NCBI GenBank assembly: GCA_019636515.1
Contig: JAHBXI010000005.1
Span: forward strand, 124,001-188,000
Source: Phycisphaeraceae bacterium
Lineage (GTDB): Bacteria; Planctomycetota; Phycisphaerae; Phycisphaerales; UBA1924
Direction of reading: 5' to 3'
Length of the DNA: 64,000 nucleotides
Position numbers and translations under genes: made by a program. Positions 25,852 through 33,877 of the stretch are shown here, one piece after another. The notes under the pieces were generated by a model. That model saw only the letters and a program-made list of their open reading frames with translations. It was not told the origin of the DNA and made no database searches. Positions within the stretch are counted from its first letter, which is position 1; every line of letters starts with the position of its first letter.

Positions 25852-26697
25852 TCACTCGCCCGGGATAGACGCGATCGACCCTTCGAACGAACTTGACGCC
25901 GAGGCGTACAGACGCCGAGGGATTCGCCCCGCGAGGTAACACTGCCGTCCCGCGACGCACGCGTGACGCATGGCGTGGGCCATCATCACCGGGTCCTTCG
26001 CGTGCGCCACGGCGGTGTTGAGCAGCACCCCGTCGGCCCCGATCTCCATCGCCGTGGAGACATCGCTCGCCGACCCGACCCCCGCGTCCACGATCACCGG
26101 GTACGAAGCATCGCCCTTCTTGAGCAGTTCAAGGCACAGCAGGATGTTCGATCGGTTGAGCACGCCCTGGCCGCTGCCGATCGGGCTGCCCGCGGGCATG
26201 ACGCTCGACGCCCCGGCCTCCTTGATCCGAACCGCCGCGATCGGATCGTCACTTGAATACGCGAGCACCTGGAACCCATCCTTGACCAGGTCGCGCGTGG
26301 CCTGGACCGTGCCGATCGGGTCGGGGAGCAGCGTCCTGGTATCCCCGAGCACCTCGAGTTTGACCCACGAAGCCCCGGGATTGCCCAGTTGCCCGAGGAT
26401 CTCACGCCCGAGGTTCGCGACGCGGACCGCGTCCGCCGCCGTGAAGCACCCGGCCGTGTTGGGCAGGATGATGTACCTCGAAAGGTCGATGAATTCGAGC
26501 AGGCTCTTTCCCTGGTCGTTGAAGAGCCGCTCCCGACGGACCGCGACGGTCACGACCTGGCAGCCGCTGGCCGACAGCGCCTCTCGCATCCGTTCGTGCG
26601 TGGCGTACTTGCCGGTCCCCACGAACAGGCGGCTGGTGAACGCCCGGCCCGCGACGGTCAACGGAGAAGTCCCCGGCTCGTGCTCCTGGTCAGGCAT
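25852..26697 (-). CDS. thiG: Thiazole synthase
   Basis: A 281-residue (beta/alpha)8 enzyme that builds the thiamine thiazole phosphate from 1-deoxyxylulose 5-phosphate, dehydroglycine and ThiS thiocarboxylate. [13 protein letters not shown], the Schiff-base lysine in [21 protein letters not shown] and [27 protein letters not shown] are diagnostic. The ATG at 26697 gives the expected N terminus. It follows thiS and a DUF1569 gene on the same strand. No TPP riboswitch was found upstream of the cluster. Confidence 0.96.
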   Translation of the reverse strand: MPDQEHEPGTSPLTVAGRAFTSRLFVGTGKYATHERMREALSASGCQVVTVAVRRERLFNDQGKSLLEFIDLSRYIILPNTAGCFTAADAVRVANLGREILGQLGNPGASWVKLEVLGDTRTLLPDPIGTVQATRDLVKDGFQVLAYSSDDPIAAVRIKEAGASSVMPAGSPIGSGQGVLNRSNILLCLELLKKGDASYPVIVDAGVGSASDVSTAMEIGADGVLLNTAVAHAKDPVMMAHAMRHACVAGRQCYLAGRIPRRLYASASSSFEGSIASIPGE

Positions 26698-26750
26698 GCG
26701 CAAGAATACGCGGGCGGCCGGGCAGCGGCCCTGAAAGCCCGCCAGGGCTT

Positions 26751-27284
26751 CTATCGCGGGTGGAGATACCCCAGGTGGAGTTCGCAATGGCGCCGTTGCA
26801 GGGCGTTCCACTCCTCGCTGGTCATCGGTCCAAAGACCAGGTTGGGGATCGACGGCGCGGACTTCTCGGCACGGTCCATGCTCCGGCGGAGCCGGGCGAT
26901 TCCATCGTCAAAGGAGACGTCGTCGGCGCCGACCGTCCCCCCGGGCACGCCGGAAATGAATACACCCCTCGGAAGCCCCTGGTTCAGGAAGCGGTGCTTC
27001 ATCGCCCTGAGCAACAGTCGCAGCGGCATGGAGGGCCGTTTGAGAACCGGCGGGTATCCGTCGTAGGGGAAATCCATGAACGCGGCCAGGTGCGAATAGA
27101 CCTGCCCCGGGGTCCAGTTGCCCGATGCCCGGATTGAACCGGCCCGGTTCGCGGCCTCCAGCGAGTCCAGTTCGCGGCGCACGTCCTCGTAAGACTCGAA
27201 CCGGAGCGTCCGATAGTCCTTGACCGATTTCGAGCGGACCATCACCCGTCCCTCCCGCTCCGGGACCCGGCTCTCCCGGATCAT
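26751..27284 (-). CDS. DUF1569 (DinB-like) protein in the thiS-thiG cluster
   Basis: A 177-residue protein of the DUF1569 family, helical DinB-like proteins. The pattern [40 protein letters not shown] and a late [20 protein letters not shown] fits that family. Its three histidine positions could bind a metal. The ATG at 27284 overlaps the thiS stop by 4 bp (ATGA), and a second ATG at 27242 is possible. It ends 53 bp before thiG. A place inside the thiazole operon suggests a link to thiamine or sulfur-carrier chemistry, which is inference. Confidence 0.8.
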   Translation of the reverse strand: MIRESRVPEREGRVMVRSKSVKDYRTLRFESYEDVRRELDSLEAANRAGSIRASGNWTPGQVYSHLAAFMDFPYDGYPPVLKRPSMPLRLLLRAMKHRFLNQGLPRGVFISGVPGGTVGADDVSFDDGIARLRRSMDRAEKSAPSIPNLVFGPMTSEEWNALQRRHCELHLGYLHPR

Positions 27285-27481
27285 CCGCCTCCGACCAGCG
27301 TGACGATCTCGACCTCATCGCCGTCGCGCAGGACCTGCTCGGCGTGCCTTCGCCGCGGCACCAGTTGCTTGTTGACCTCGACCGCGTACGCGGCGGCGGC
27401 CAGCCCCGCGCGTTCGACCACCTGGCCGATGGTGGTCCCCTCTGGCCAGGTCGAACGCTCTCCGTTGATCACAATGACCAC
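27281..27481 (-). CDS. thiS: Sulfur carrier protein ThiS
   Basis: A 66-residue ubiquitin-like beta-grasp protein ending Val-Gly-Gly-Gly. The terminal glycine is adenylated and then thiocarboxylated to donate sulfur to ThiG. VIVINGERSTWPEGTTIGQVVE and the [14 protein letters not shown] end match the family and the usual length. The start is GTG at 27481 with no clear ribosome-binding site. It begins the thiS-DUF1569-thiG operon. A ThiF/MoeB-type activating enzyme lies about 5 kb away at 32790. Confidence 0.93.
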   Translation of the reverse strand: MVIVINGERSTWPEGTTIGQVVERAGLAAAAYAVEVNKQLVPRRRHAEQVLRDGDEVEIVTLVGGG

Positions 27482-27628
27482 GCCGGTGAGTGTAACCCGT
27501 GAATCGGTCGGCGGTGACGCGTCGAACCCCGATCAGGCGCGCCACACGGATTCCAGTGGTCCCGGGGCGCGGACGGGCGCACAATACACGAACAGTCCCG
27601 CTCTTGGCGCGGGTCGGAGGATCAACGG

Positions 27629-28561
27629 ATGATGAACCACGGTCAAACCGCTCGGCGTCTGGTCGCCACGGCCATGATGGCGCTGGCCGCGCTGTGGGCG
27701 GGCGGATGCGGCGACCGAGGATACAGCCAGGAAACGCCCGACGACGTCCTGCGCACCGCCCGGCTCATGGTCGAGCGCGGAGAGGCCCGTAAACTCGGCG
27801 GCCTGTTCTACGCCGAGAACGAGGACATGCGCAAGGTCCTCAACAATTTCGGAGTCCTGCTGGGCAACCTCCAGAGGCTGGGACAGGCCGTCAGCGAGAA
27901 TTTCCCGGCGGAGGTCGATCAACTCAAGGCACGCGCCGAGGACGCCGCCAGGAAGGGCACGTCGGTCTCGTTCCTCAGCCAGATCGCTTCCCAGGCCGGC
28001 GGTGGCGCCGCCGGACGGTCCCGCCGCGCCGCTCGCGATCCCGACAGGATGCGCCGGGAGCAGGCCGAGCGAGAGCGGCAGTTCGGCGATTCGCTCAACT
28101 CCCTGTTCGCGGATCCGTACGGTTTCCTCCGCTCGGGCGCGGACCGCCTCTCGACAACGCCGCTCTCGGACGACATGGCCGCGGTGCTCTGGGACGGGGA
28201 ACCCGCCCTGGCCCCGCTGGGCATGGTGATGCGTCTGAGCGCCGACGGGCGGTGGTACATCGTCCCGCCGCTCAACATCCCGGGCCTGGCGAACTACCTG
28301 CCGCAGAACTCCCAGGAATACAAGGTGTTCGGGGCGATGATCGCCATCCTGAACAACGTCATCGTGGACCTGGCCCGGGACGTGCGTGAGAAGCGGATCC
28401 GCACGATCGAGGACCTCTCCCGCAGCGCGGGAGAGAAGGCGTTTCTCCCCGCCGCGATGGGGTACGTGGCGTACTCGAGGATGATCGAGGAACGCCGCAA
28501 GAACACGGCGGGGGGCGCTACGCCCCGGACTTCGACGCAGGCCCCCGCCACTCCACGCTGA
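27629..28561 (+). CDS. Lipoprotein of unknown function
   Basis: A 310-residue lipoprotein. GGAGG precedes the ATG, and the type II signal ends Trp-Ala-Gly-Gly-Cys near residue 27. The mature part is helical and charged, with a Ala/Arg-rich middle (about residues 115-150) and a hydrophobic segment near 230-250. I do not recognise a domain. Its 3' end overlaps the 3' end of the convergent Ppx/GppA gene by 44 bp. Confidence 0.75.
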   Translation: MMNHGQTARRLVATAMMALAALWAGGCGDRGYSQETPDDVLRTARLMVERGEARKLGGLFYAENEDMRKVLNNFGVLLGNLQRLGQAVSENFPAEVDQLKARAEDAARKGTSVSFLSQIASQAGGGAAGRSRRAARDPDRMRREQAERERQFGDSLNSLFADPYGFLRSGADRLSTTPLSDDMAAVLWDGEPALAPLGMVMRLSADGRWYIVPPLNIPGLANYLPQNSQEYKVFGAMIAILNNVIVDLARDVREKRIRTIEDLSRSAGEKAFLPAAMGYVAYSRMIEERRKNTAGGATPRTSTQAPATPR

Positions 28562-30146
28562 CGGCGCGGCGGAGTGTCCTGGCAAGCAGGTCGGCCTTGG
28601 CGCGGGCGGCGAGCAGTTCGGCCCGGGGCTCGTCCTCCGCCGACGCGGTCACCACGATCGAGTCTTCCGTCACGGTCACGCGGACGTCATCGACCACCTG
28701 GCGGTGCGATCGGTCAAGACCGTCGGCCACGCGGAGGATGCCGGCGAGCATTCGGACAAGTCTCCGGTCCTTTCGGTCAAGCGCCCCGAAGGCCTCGTGC
28801 GCCCGAGACGGGATCGCGCGGCGGTGGTACCTCGCGACCGTCGCGACCAGGTCCGACACCGCATGCTTGACGCCGTAGAGCCCGTTGAAGCGGATGATCT
28901 CCTCGCTGTGTTTGTGGTGGGCCTTGTACGACACGCAGATCCCCGAGTCGTGAAGCACCGCCGCCGCGTTGAGAATGGCCGCGCCACGGCGGCGGCACCA
29001 CCGGCCCCGGCGCACCTGGCCGGCTCTCGCCAGGCGCACCAGTTCGGCGTGCAGCCTCTGCGCCAGCCGCGCGACGTGCCCGCTGTGGGGTTCCTCGGCC
29101 CGGCAGCGGCGGGCCAGCGCCCACGCCGAGCAAGGCAGCATGAGTCGAGTCGCGGTCGAGCGGGCCGCGCCACGAAGCCGCACCTGCTCGGCCGTCTCGA
29201 TGACCAGCCCGTCGCGAAGCCCCACGTCGAGCGTCGTCATCCCCGCTCCGCCAAGACGCTCCAATACCGCCTCGAGCACCGCCAGTCCCGCGACCACGAT
29301 CTGAGAACGCTCGACCGAGAGGCCCGGCAGCGCGGCACGCTCGGCGACACCCATCGGCCGCAGCGCTCGGATCAGTTCCCGCGCCTCTTCGATCGTGATG
29401 TCGGCCCGAAATCGACCCGGCCGGTTCAGAGGCATCCCGCCGGGAGCCAGCACGCCCGCCGCCCGAAGTCGCGCCAGTTCGCCCGCCGCGGTGCATCCGC
29501 CGCCCACGCCGTACAGACGCCTGGGCGCGTGCGGCAGGCGGGAAAGTCCCCCCTCCACGACCGCGGCGATGTGCTCACGGAGTTCCTCGAATCGCTCGCC
29601 CGACGAGACCTCCGGCCCTCCGAACATCTCCGTGATCGCCACCGCCCCCAGCGGCATCGACACCGACGCCACCGCCACGTCGCCCACGCCGACGGTCACC
29701 TGAACGCTGCCGCCACCCGTGTCAAGCACGCCGATCCGCTCGAGCCGCGCCCGCTCCCCGGAACGCTCCAGATCCGTGACGGCCCGGTACGAAAGCCGGC
29801 CCTCCACGCGGGGAGCGATCGCTTCGACCTCGATCCCCGCGGACTCGCGGACTCGCGAAAGAAAGTGCTCTCGGTTCCGGGCTCGGCGAACCGCGTGCGT
29901 CGCGACCGCCCGGACGATCGGCGCCTCCACCTCGGCCGCCGCCGCGACAAACGCGGCCACCGCCGCGACGGCCCTTTCCATCGGGGCGTCGCCGAGCACG
30001 GAATCGACCGACAGGCCCTCCCCCAGGCGGCACGGCTCGCGGCGCTCGGCGATCGGCCGCCACGACCCGTCGGGGCACATCTCAACGGCCAGAAACCTGG
30101 CGCTGTTGGTGCCGATGTCGATCACGGAGAAACGGCGTGGCTTCAT
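28518..30146 (-). CDS. ppx: Ppx/GppA-family phosphatase with HD-type C-terminal domain
   Basis: A 542-residue exopolyphosphatase or pppGpp phosphatase. The actin-like ATPase-fold N-terminal half starts SVIDIGTNSARFLAVE and has GVLDTGGGSVQ, the phosphate-binding loop. The C-terminal half is an HD-superfamily helical domain (LHDSGICVSYKAHHKHSEEII, with the HxxxH pattern near residue 395). The long two-part architecture is that of PPX/GppA rather than the short form. It hydrolyses polyphosphate or (p)ppGpp precursors in stress metabolism, and which of these is not decidable here. Confidence 0.92.
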   Translation of the reverse strand: MKPRRFSVIDIGTNSARFLAVEMCPDGSWRPIAERREPCRLGEGLSVDSVLGDAPMERAVAAVAAFVAAAAEVEAPIVRAVATHAVRRARNREHFLSRVRESAGIEVEAIAPRVEGRLSYRAVTDLERSGERARLERIGVLDTGGGSVQVTVGVGDVAVASVSMPLGAVAITEMFGGPEVSSGERFEELREHIAAVVEGGLSRLPHAPRRLYGVGGGCTAAGELARLRAAGVLAPGGMPLNRPGRFRADITIEEARELIRALRPMGVAERAALPGLSVERSQIVVAGLAVLEAVLERLGGAGMTTLDVGLRDGLVIETAEQVRLRGAARSTATRLMLPCSAWALARRCRAEEPHSGHVARLAQRLHAELVRLARAGQVRRGRWCRRRGAAILNAAAVLHDSGICVSYKAHHKHSEEIIRFNGLYGVKHAVSDLVATVARYHRRAIPSRAHEAFGALDRKDRRLVRMLAGILRVADGLDRSHRQVVDDVRVTVTEDSIVVTASAEDEPRAELLAARAKADLLARTLRRAVSVEWRGPASKSGA

Positions 30147-30262
30147 CAGAGACGATCGACGCGTGCGCCCTCACACGGCGTCCTCGCCGCCAACATCATA
30201 CGTGACACGGCCCGAAGGCCCTCGGGTGATGAATCCCGTCGAACACGCCCAGTCGCGAAATG

Positions 30263-31018
30263 TTAAGACAACGCCGGGCCTGGCGCCCCGGACGACACCG
30301 AGGCCATCGAGGTCCTTGCGATGACCTCATCGCCGATCGTCGCCACCGCCGCGAACATCTCCCGGGCACACCCGATCATGCGCCCCCGGGTCGCGGCGTC
30401 CAGTTCCACCGAATCGATGTCGCGCTTGAACGCCGACCAGACTTCGCGCTGCCGCTCGCCGTAGGGATCAAGGTACCGCGTCCCCGGTCCACCCGGCCTC
30501 TGGCCAACCACCCCGGCCACCGCCCTGGCGATGAATCGGTTGCCGTTGTTGGCCCCTTCCAGGACGTAGTGATAGCCCAGCAGCGCGACGGGGTCCGCGG
30601 CCGCCACGCCCGCGATGCGGGCGGTCATCGCGGTCGTTGCCGGGACGGGCTCGATCGACTCGGGGTTGACACCCAGGAACGCCAGGTCCTCTCTCAGGTA
30701 CGGCTCCTGGAAATGCTCATCACGCACCACCGTGCGCACGGCCGGGGATGCCTCGCTCGCCGCTCGCAACGCCGCGTCCAGGGCCCGATGAACCAGGAAC
30801 ATCTGCGAGAGGTGCTCGGCGTACTGCGAACGGCTCGCACGCCCGGAAACAAGCAGCCTCTGAAGTTCCGATCGCTCGGCGGCGGTATGCAGGTCCGACG
30901 TCGATTCTCTCAGGTCGTGCGAGATCGTGCCGGGCACCGAAGCCGGGGCGCCGTGGGGATGCCCGTGGGGATGTCCGTGGCCGGCGGGATGGGGATCGCG
31001 GTTCACATGGTCGGTCAT
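30263..31018 (-). CDS. Heme oxygenase-family protein with His-rich N terminus
   Basis: A 251-residue protein of the biliverdin-producing heme oxygenase fold. DLRESTSDLHTAAERSELQ supplies the proximal histidine region, and LLGYHYVLEGANNGNRFIAR is the distal helix with the kink glycines. Heme oxygenase opens heme to release iron, CO and biliverdin. AAAGAGG precedes the ATG at 31018. An ATG at 31033 touching the upstream stop is the alternative. Residues 4-22 are rich in His, Pro and Gly and could bind metal. It follows a small membrane protein gene under one promoter with a Fur-box-like palindrome. Confidence 0.82.
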   Translation of the reverse strand: MTDHVNRDPHPAGHGHPHGHPHGAPASVPGTISHDLRESTSDLHTAAERSELQRLLVSGRASRSQYAEHLSQMFLVHRALDAALRAASEASPAVRTVVRDEHFQEPYLREDLAFLGVNPESIEPVPATTAMTARIAGVAAADPVALLGYHYVLEGANNGNRFIARAVAGVVGQRPGGPGTRYLDPYGERQREVWSAFKRDIDSVELDAATRGRMIGCAREMFAAVATIGDEVIARTSMASVSSGAPGPALS

Positions 31019-31033
31019 GATTGCCTCTTTCAT

Positions 31034-31255
31034 TCAGCGGACCGCGCTCCAGGCGATCACTGCGGGGACGATCAGCCAGGCCAGGCCCTTGATCAGGAAA
31101 AACAGGAACGCGACCGCCCCGAACCGCCGCATCCACGGATGGCTGGACCACTTCCTCACGCCACTCCGAGGGTCAACCCAAGACGCCTCCCCCGGCGGGG
31201 TTTCATTCGGTGGCGGCTGACCTGTTTCTTGCAGGCCCGCGTGGTCGGTCCCCAT
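31034..31255 (-). CDS. Small single-helix membrane protein upstream of heme oxygenase
   Basis: A 73-residue protein. The first 40 residues are polar and Pro-rich, and residues of about 46-68 form one membrane helix after Trp-Met-Arg-Arg, with the tail outside. GGAG lies 8 nt before the ATG at 31255. Its stop is 15 bp from the preferred heme-oxygenase start, so the two form an operon. I know no family for it. A role in heme delivery or membrane placement of the oxygenase is a guess from position only. Confidence 0.65.
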   Translation of the reverse strand: MGTDHAGLQETGQPPPNETPPGEASWVDPRSGVRKWSSHPWMRRFGAVAFLFFLIKGLAWLIVPAVIAWSAVR

Positions 31256-31270
31256 GCCGGGTACTCCAGT

Positions 31271-31285
31271 TGAGACTCAGTCTCA
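31271..31285. promoter_or_regulatory. Fur-box-like 7-1-7 palindromic operator
   Basis: TGAGACT-C-AGTCTCA is a perfect 7-1-7 palindrome. It has the geometry of Fur operators (TGATAAT-n-ATTATCA) and shares the outer TGA/TCA plus inner A and T positions. It sits just downstream of the -10 of the minus-strand promoter at 31290-31318, covering the predicted start point. A bound protein there would block the heme oxygenase operon. Confidence 0.6.
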
Positions 31286-31289
31286 GAAA

Positions 31290-31318
31290 AAAGTAGGGAG
31301 GCCGGACGAACGGGGCAA
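31290..31318 (-). promoter_or_regulatory. Promoter of the heme oxygenase operon
   Basis: Minus-strand TTGCCC (complement of 31313-31318), a 17-nt spacer, then TACTTT (complement of 31290-31295). The predicted start near 31283 lies inside the palindrome at 31271-31285. Confidence 0.6.
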
Positions 31319-31360
31319 GGCCCTCTCTCCCGAGCGGACCCGAGGGTATTGTCTATCCCC

Positions 31361-32746
31361 ATGACCGTTGCCGAAAAAAACCAACGCACACTCGATGAAT
31401 TCATCGCCGAATTGGATTGGCGAGGATTGATCCACCAGACGACGGGGAAAAAAGAACTCCTTGCCAGGATCGCAAACGACGGTCCGTGGCGAGCGTACGT
31501 GGGCTTCGACCCGACCGCGCCATCCCTGACCATCGGCAACCTCATGGGGATCATGACCCTCCGGCGGTTCCAGGAGGCCGGGCACCAGCCCGTGGTGGTG
31601 ATGGGCGGGGGCACGGGCCTGATCGGGGATCCATCGGGCAAATCCGCCGAGCGGCAACTGCTGACGCGCGAGGCGGTCGAGGCCAATGTCAGCGCCCAGC
31701 AACGCATCTTCGACGCCCTGATCGACTTCTCGAAGAGCCGGCCGAACCAGGGGCAACTTCACAACAACGTCGATTGGCTCGGGACGCTTTCGTACCTCGA
31801 CGCCCTGCGCGACATCGGCAAGTATTTCTCGGTCAACGCGATGATCCAGCGAGACTCGGTGCGCGACCGTCTCCACAACCGCGACCAGGGGATCAGTTAC
31901 ACCGAGTTCAGTTACATGATTCTCCAGTCGTACGACTACTACCACCTCTGGAAGCACGAGGGGGTCCGGCTCCAGATGGGCGGGAGCGACCAGTGGGGAA
32001 ACATCGTCAGCGGAATCGACCTGATCCAGCGGATGGAAGCCGGCGCGGCGCGCCACCAGGAGCGGGCAACGCCTGGTCCAGGCGACGACATGCCAACCGA
32101 CGAGCGGGACCCCGGCCCCTTCGGCCTCACCTGGCCGCTGGTCACCAAGTCCGACGGGACCAAGTTCGGCAAGACCGAGTCGGGGGCGATCTGGCTCACC
32201 GCCGACCGGACCTCACCGTACGAGTACTACCAGTTCTGGCTCAACACGCCCGACGCCGACGCGGGGAAGTTCCTGAGGTACTTCACCCTCCTGGAACGTG
32301 AAGAGATCGAATCGCTGGAGAGGCAGACCGCGGAGAACCCCGCCGGGCGCGAAGCCCAGCGCCGCCTGGCCCGCGAGGCCACCACGCTGCTTCACGGCAA
32401 GACGGAGGCCGACCACGCCGAGTCGGCCGCCAAGGCCTTGTTCTCCGGAGAGATCGGGCACCTTCCCGAGGCGACGCTCCGGCAGGTGCTGGCCAACGTG
32501 CCCGCGTCCAAACGCCCGGCCGACCGTCTGGCGGGAGACGGGGTCAAGGTCCTCGACCTGCTGGTCGAGACCGGCCTTGCCTCATCGAAGCGCGAAGCCC
32601 GGGAGTTCCTCGCCACCGGCAGCGTGTCGTTCAACGGGAAAAAAGCCTCGGCCGACGACGCCGTGAAGTCGTCCGACCTGCTGCACGGGAGGCTCATTGC
32701 CCTCCGCCGCGGCAAGAAGAACTGGCACCTCACCGAGTGGGAATAA
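31361..32746 (+). CDS. tyrS: Tyrosyl-tRNA synthetase
   Basis: A 461-residue class I synthetase of the bacterial TyrRS type. GFDPTAPSL, GGGTGLIGDPSGKSAER, FSVNAMIQRDSV, MGGSDQWGNIVSG and the KMSKS equivalent KFGKTES are present, and a C-terminal S4-like RNA-binding domain (VLDLLVETGLASSKREARE) completes it. The HIGH motif reads Thr57-Ile-Gly-Asn60, with both histidines replaced. A short insertion of about 20 residues precedes FGLTWPLVTK. The ATG at 31361 was chosen. It diverges from the heme oxygenase operon and is followed by a ThiF/MoeB gene after 43 bp. Confidence 0.95.
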   Translation: MTVAEKNQRTLDEFIAELDWRGLIHQTTGKKELLARIANDGPWRAYVGFDPTAPSLTIGNLMGIMTLRRFQEAGHQPVVVMGGGTGLIGDPSGKSAERQLLTREAVEANVSAQQRIFDALIDFSKSRPNQGQLHNNVDWLGTLSYLDALRDIGKYFSVNAMIQRDSVRDRLHNRDQGISYTEFSYMILQSYDYYHLWKHEGVRLQMGGSDQWGNIVSGIDLIQRMEAGAARHQERATPGPGDDMPTDERDPGPFGLTWPLVTKSDGTKFGKTESGAIWLTADRTSPYEYYQFWLNTPDADAGKFLRYFTLLEREEIESLERQTAENPAGREAQRRLAREATTLLHGKTEADHAESAAKALFSGEIGHLPEATLRQVLANVPASKRPADRLAGDGVKVLDLLVETGLASSKREAREFLATGSVSFNGKKASADDAVKSSDLLHGRLIALRRGKKNWHLTEWE

Positions 32747-32789
32747 AGCCCGGTTCTCGCCCCGCCCTCACGCCCTCGTACCATCGCAC

Positions 32790-33857
32790 GTGTACTCCGA
32801 GGACCACCCCGCCGACCGATACCACCGACAGGCCCTGGTTCCGGACATCGGCCCTGACGGGCAGCGGAACATCTCCTCTTCCTGCGCCATGATCGTCGGC
32901 GTCGGGGCGCTGGGCTGCGCCGCGGCGGACCACCTGGCTCGCGCGGGAGTCGGGCGGCTCATTCTCATCGATCGGGACGTGGTCGAGTGGACGAACCTCC
33001 ATCGCCAGTGCCTGTTCGATGAACAGGACGCCCGGGAGCACGCCCCCAAGGCATTGGCCGCGGCCAGGCGACTCTCACGCGTCAATTCCGCCATCTCCAT
33101 CACGCCCGAGGTCACGGACCTGACCCCGAGAAACGCCCGCTCGATGGTTGATCGCCACCGACCGGCGGTACTCCTCGACTCGACCGACAATTTCCAGACA
33201 CGCTTCCTGATGAACGACCTGGCGGTACGCCTGAAAATCCCCCTCGCGTACGCGGGGGTGCTCGCGACGTTTGGAATGGCCATGACCGTGATGGCGGGGT
33301 CAACGCCGTGCCTGCGGTGCGTCTTCGACGGCCCCCCCACCACCCCCGGCGAGACCTGCGACACGGCGGGCGTGATCGGCCCGGCGGCGGGATTCGCCGC
33401 GTCGATGCAGGCGGCCGAGGCGATCAAGATCCTGGCCGGGCGTGCCGACGCGGTGTCGAACCGCCTGGTGCGATTCGACCTGTGGAGGTCAACGCACACG
33501 TCGATCGACCTGTCCGATTCAAGGCGGGCCGACTGCCCGTGCTGCTCGGAAGGACGCTATGAGTTTCTTGACGGCGAGGCGGCCGACACGGCGGCGACGC
33601 TGTGCGGGCGCGGCGCCGTGCAGATATGGCCGGGCGGAGTCGCCTCGGTCGACCTGGGGTCGATGCTGAACCGGCTCTCCCCGCACGGGTCCTTTTCGCT
33701 CACGCCCGTCACGCTGCGGGGGACGTTGCGTGAAACACCCGCCGACGCCGACGGCCCGATCGAACTGACCGTCTTTGGTGACGGAAGAACCATCGTCCGC
33801 GGAACCACGCGGGTGGACCTGGCACGGAGCATCCACGCGCGGTACATCGGTTCGTGA
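32790..33857 (+). CDS. ThiF/MoeB-family sulfur-carrier adenylyltransferase
   Basis: A 355-residue E1-like enzyme. RYHRQALVPDIG is followed by the nucleotide-binding glycines VGVGALGCAAADHLARAG, the arginine/aspartate region of ATP binding (LIDRDVVEWTNLHRQ) and two CxxC zinc pairs (CLRC and CPCC). The catalytic region has DSTDNFQTRFLMND. It adenylates the C-terminal Gly-Gly of a ThiS, MoaD or related carrier. Only ThiS is encoded in this window, so ThiF activity is a reasonable inference. The C-terminal 90 residues are beyond the core but not clearly rhodanese. The start is GTG at 32790. Confidence 0.88.
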   Translation: MYSEDHPADRYHRQALVPDIGPDGQRNISSSCAMIVGVGALGCAAADHLARAGVGRLILIDRDVVEWTNLHRQCLFDEQDAREHAPKALAAARRLSRVNSAISITPEVTDLTPRNARSMVDRHRPAVLLDSTDNFQTRFLMNDLAVRLKIPLAYAGVLATFGMAMTVMAGSTPCLRCVFDGPPTTPGETCDTAGVIGPAAGFAASMQAAEAIKILAGRADAVSNRLVRFDLWRSTHTSIDLSDSRRADCPCCSEGRYEFLDGEAADTAATLCGRGAVQIWPGGVASVDLGSMLNRLSPHGSFSLTPVTLRGTLRETPADADGPIELTVFGDGRTIVRGTTRVDLARSIHARYIGS

Positions 33858-33877
33858 GCCGATGGGACGGGTCGGCG

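Noticed and set aside
27482..27628. TPP riboswitch upstream of thiS
   Set aside because: The CUGAGA and ACCUGAU-type conserved segments are missing; only a partial CCTGATC-like stretch is seen.
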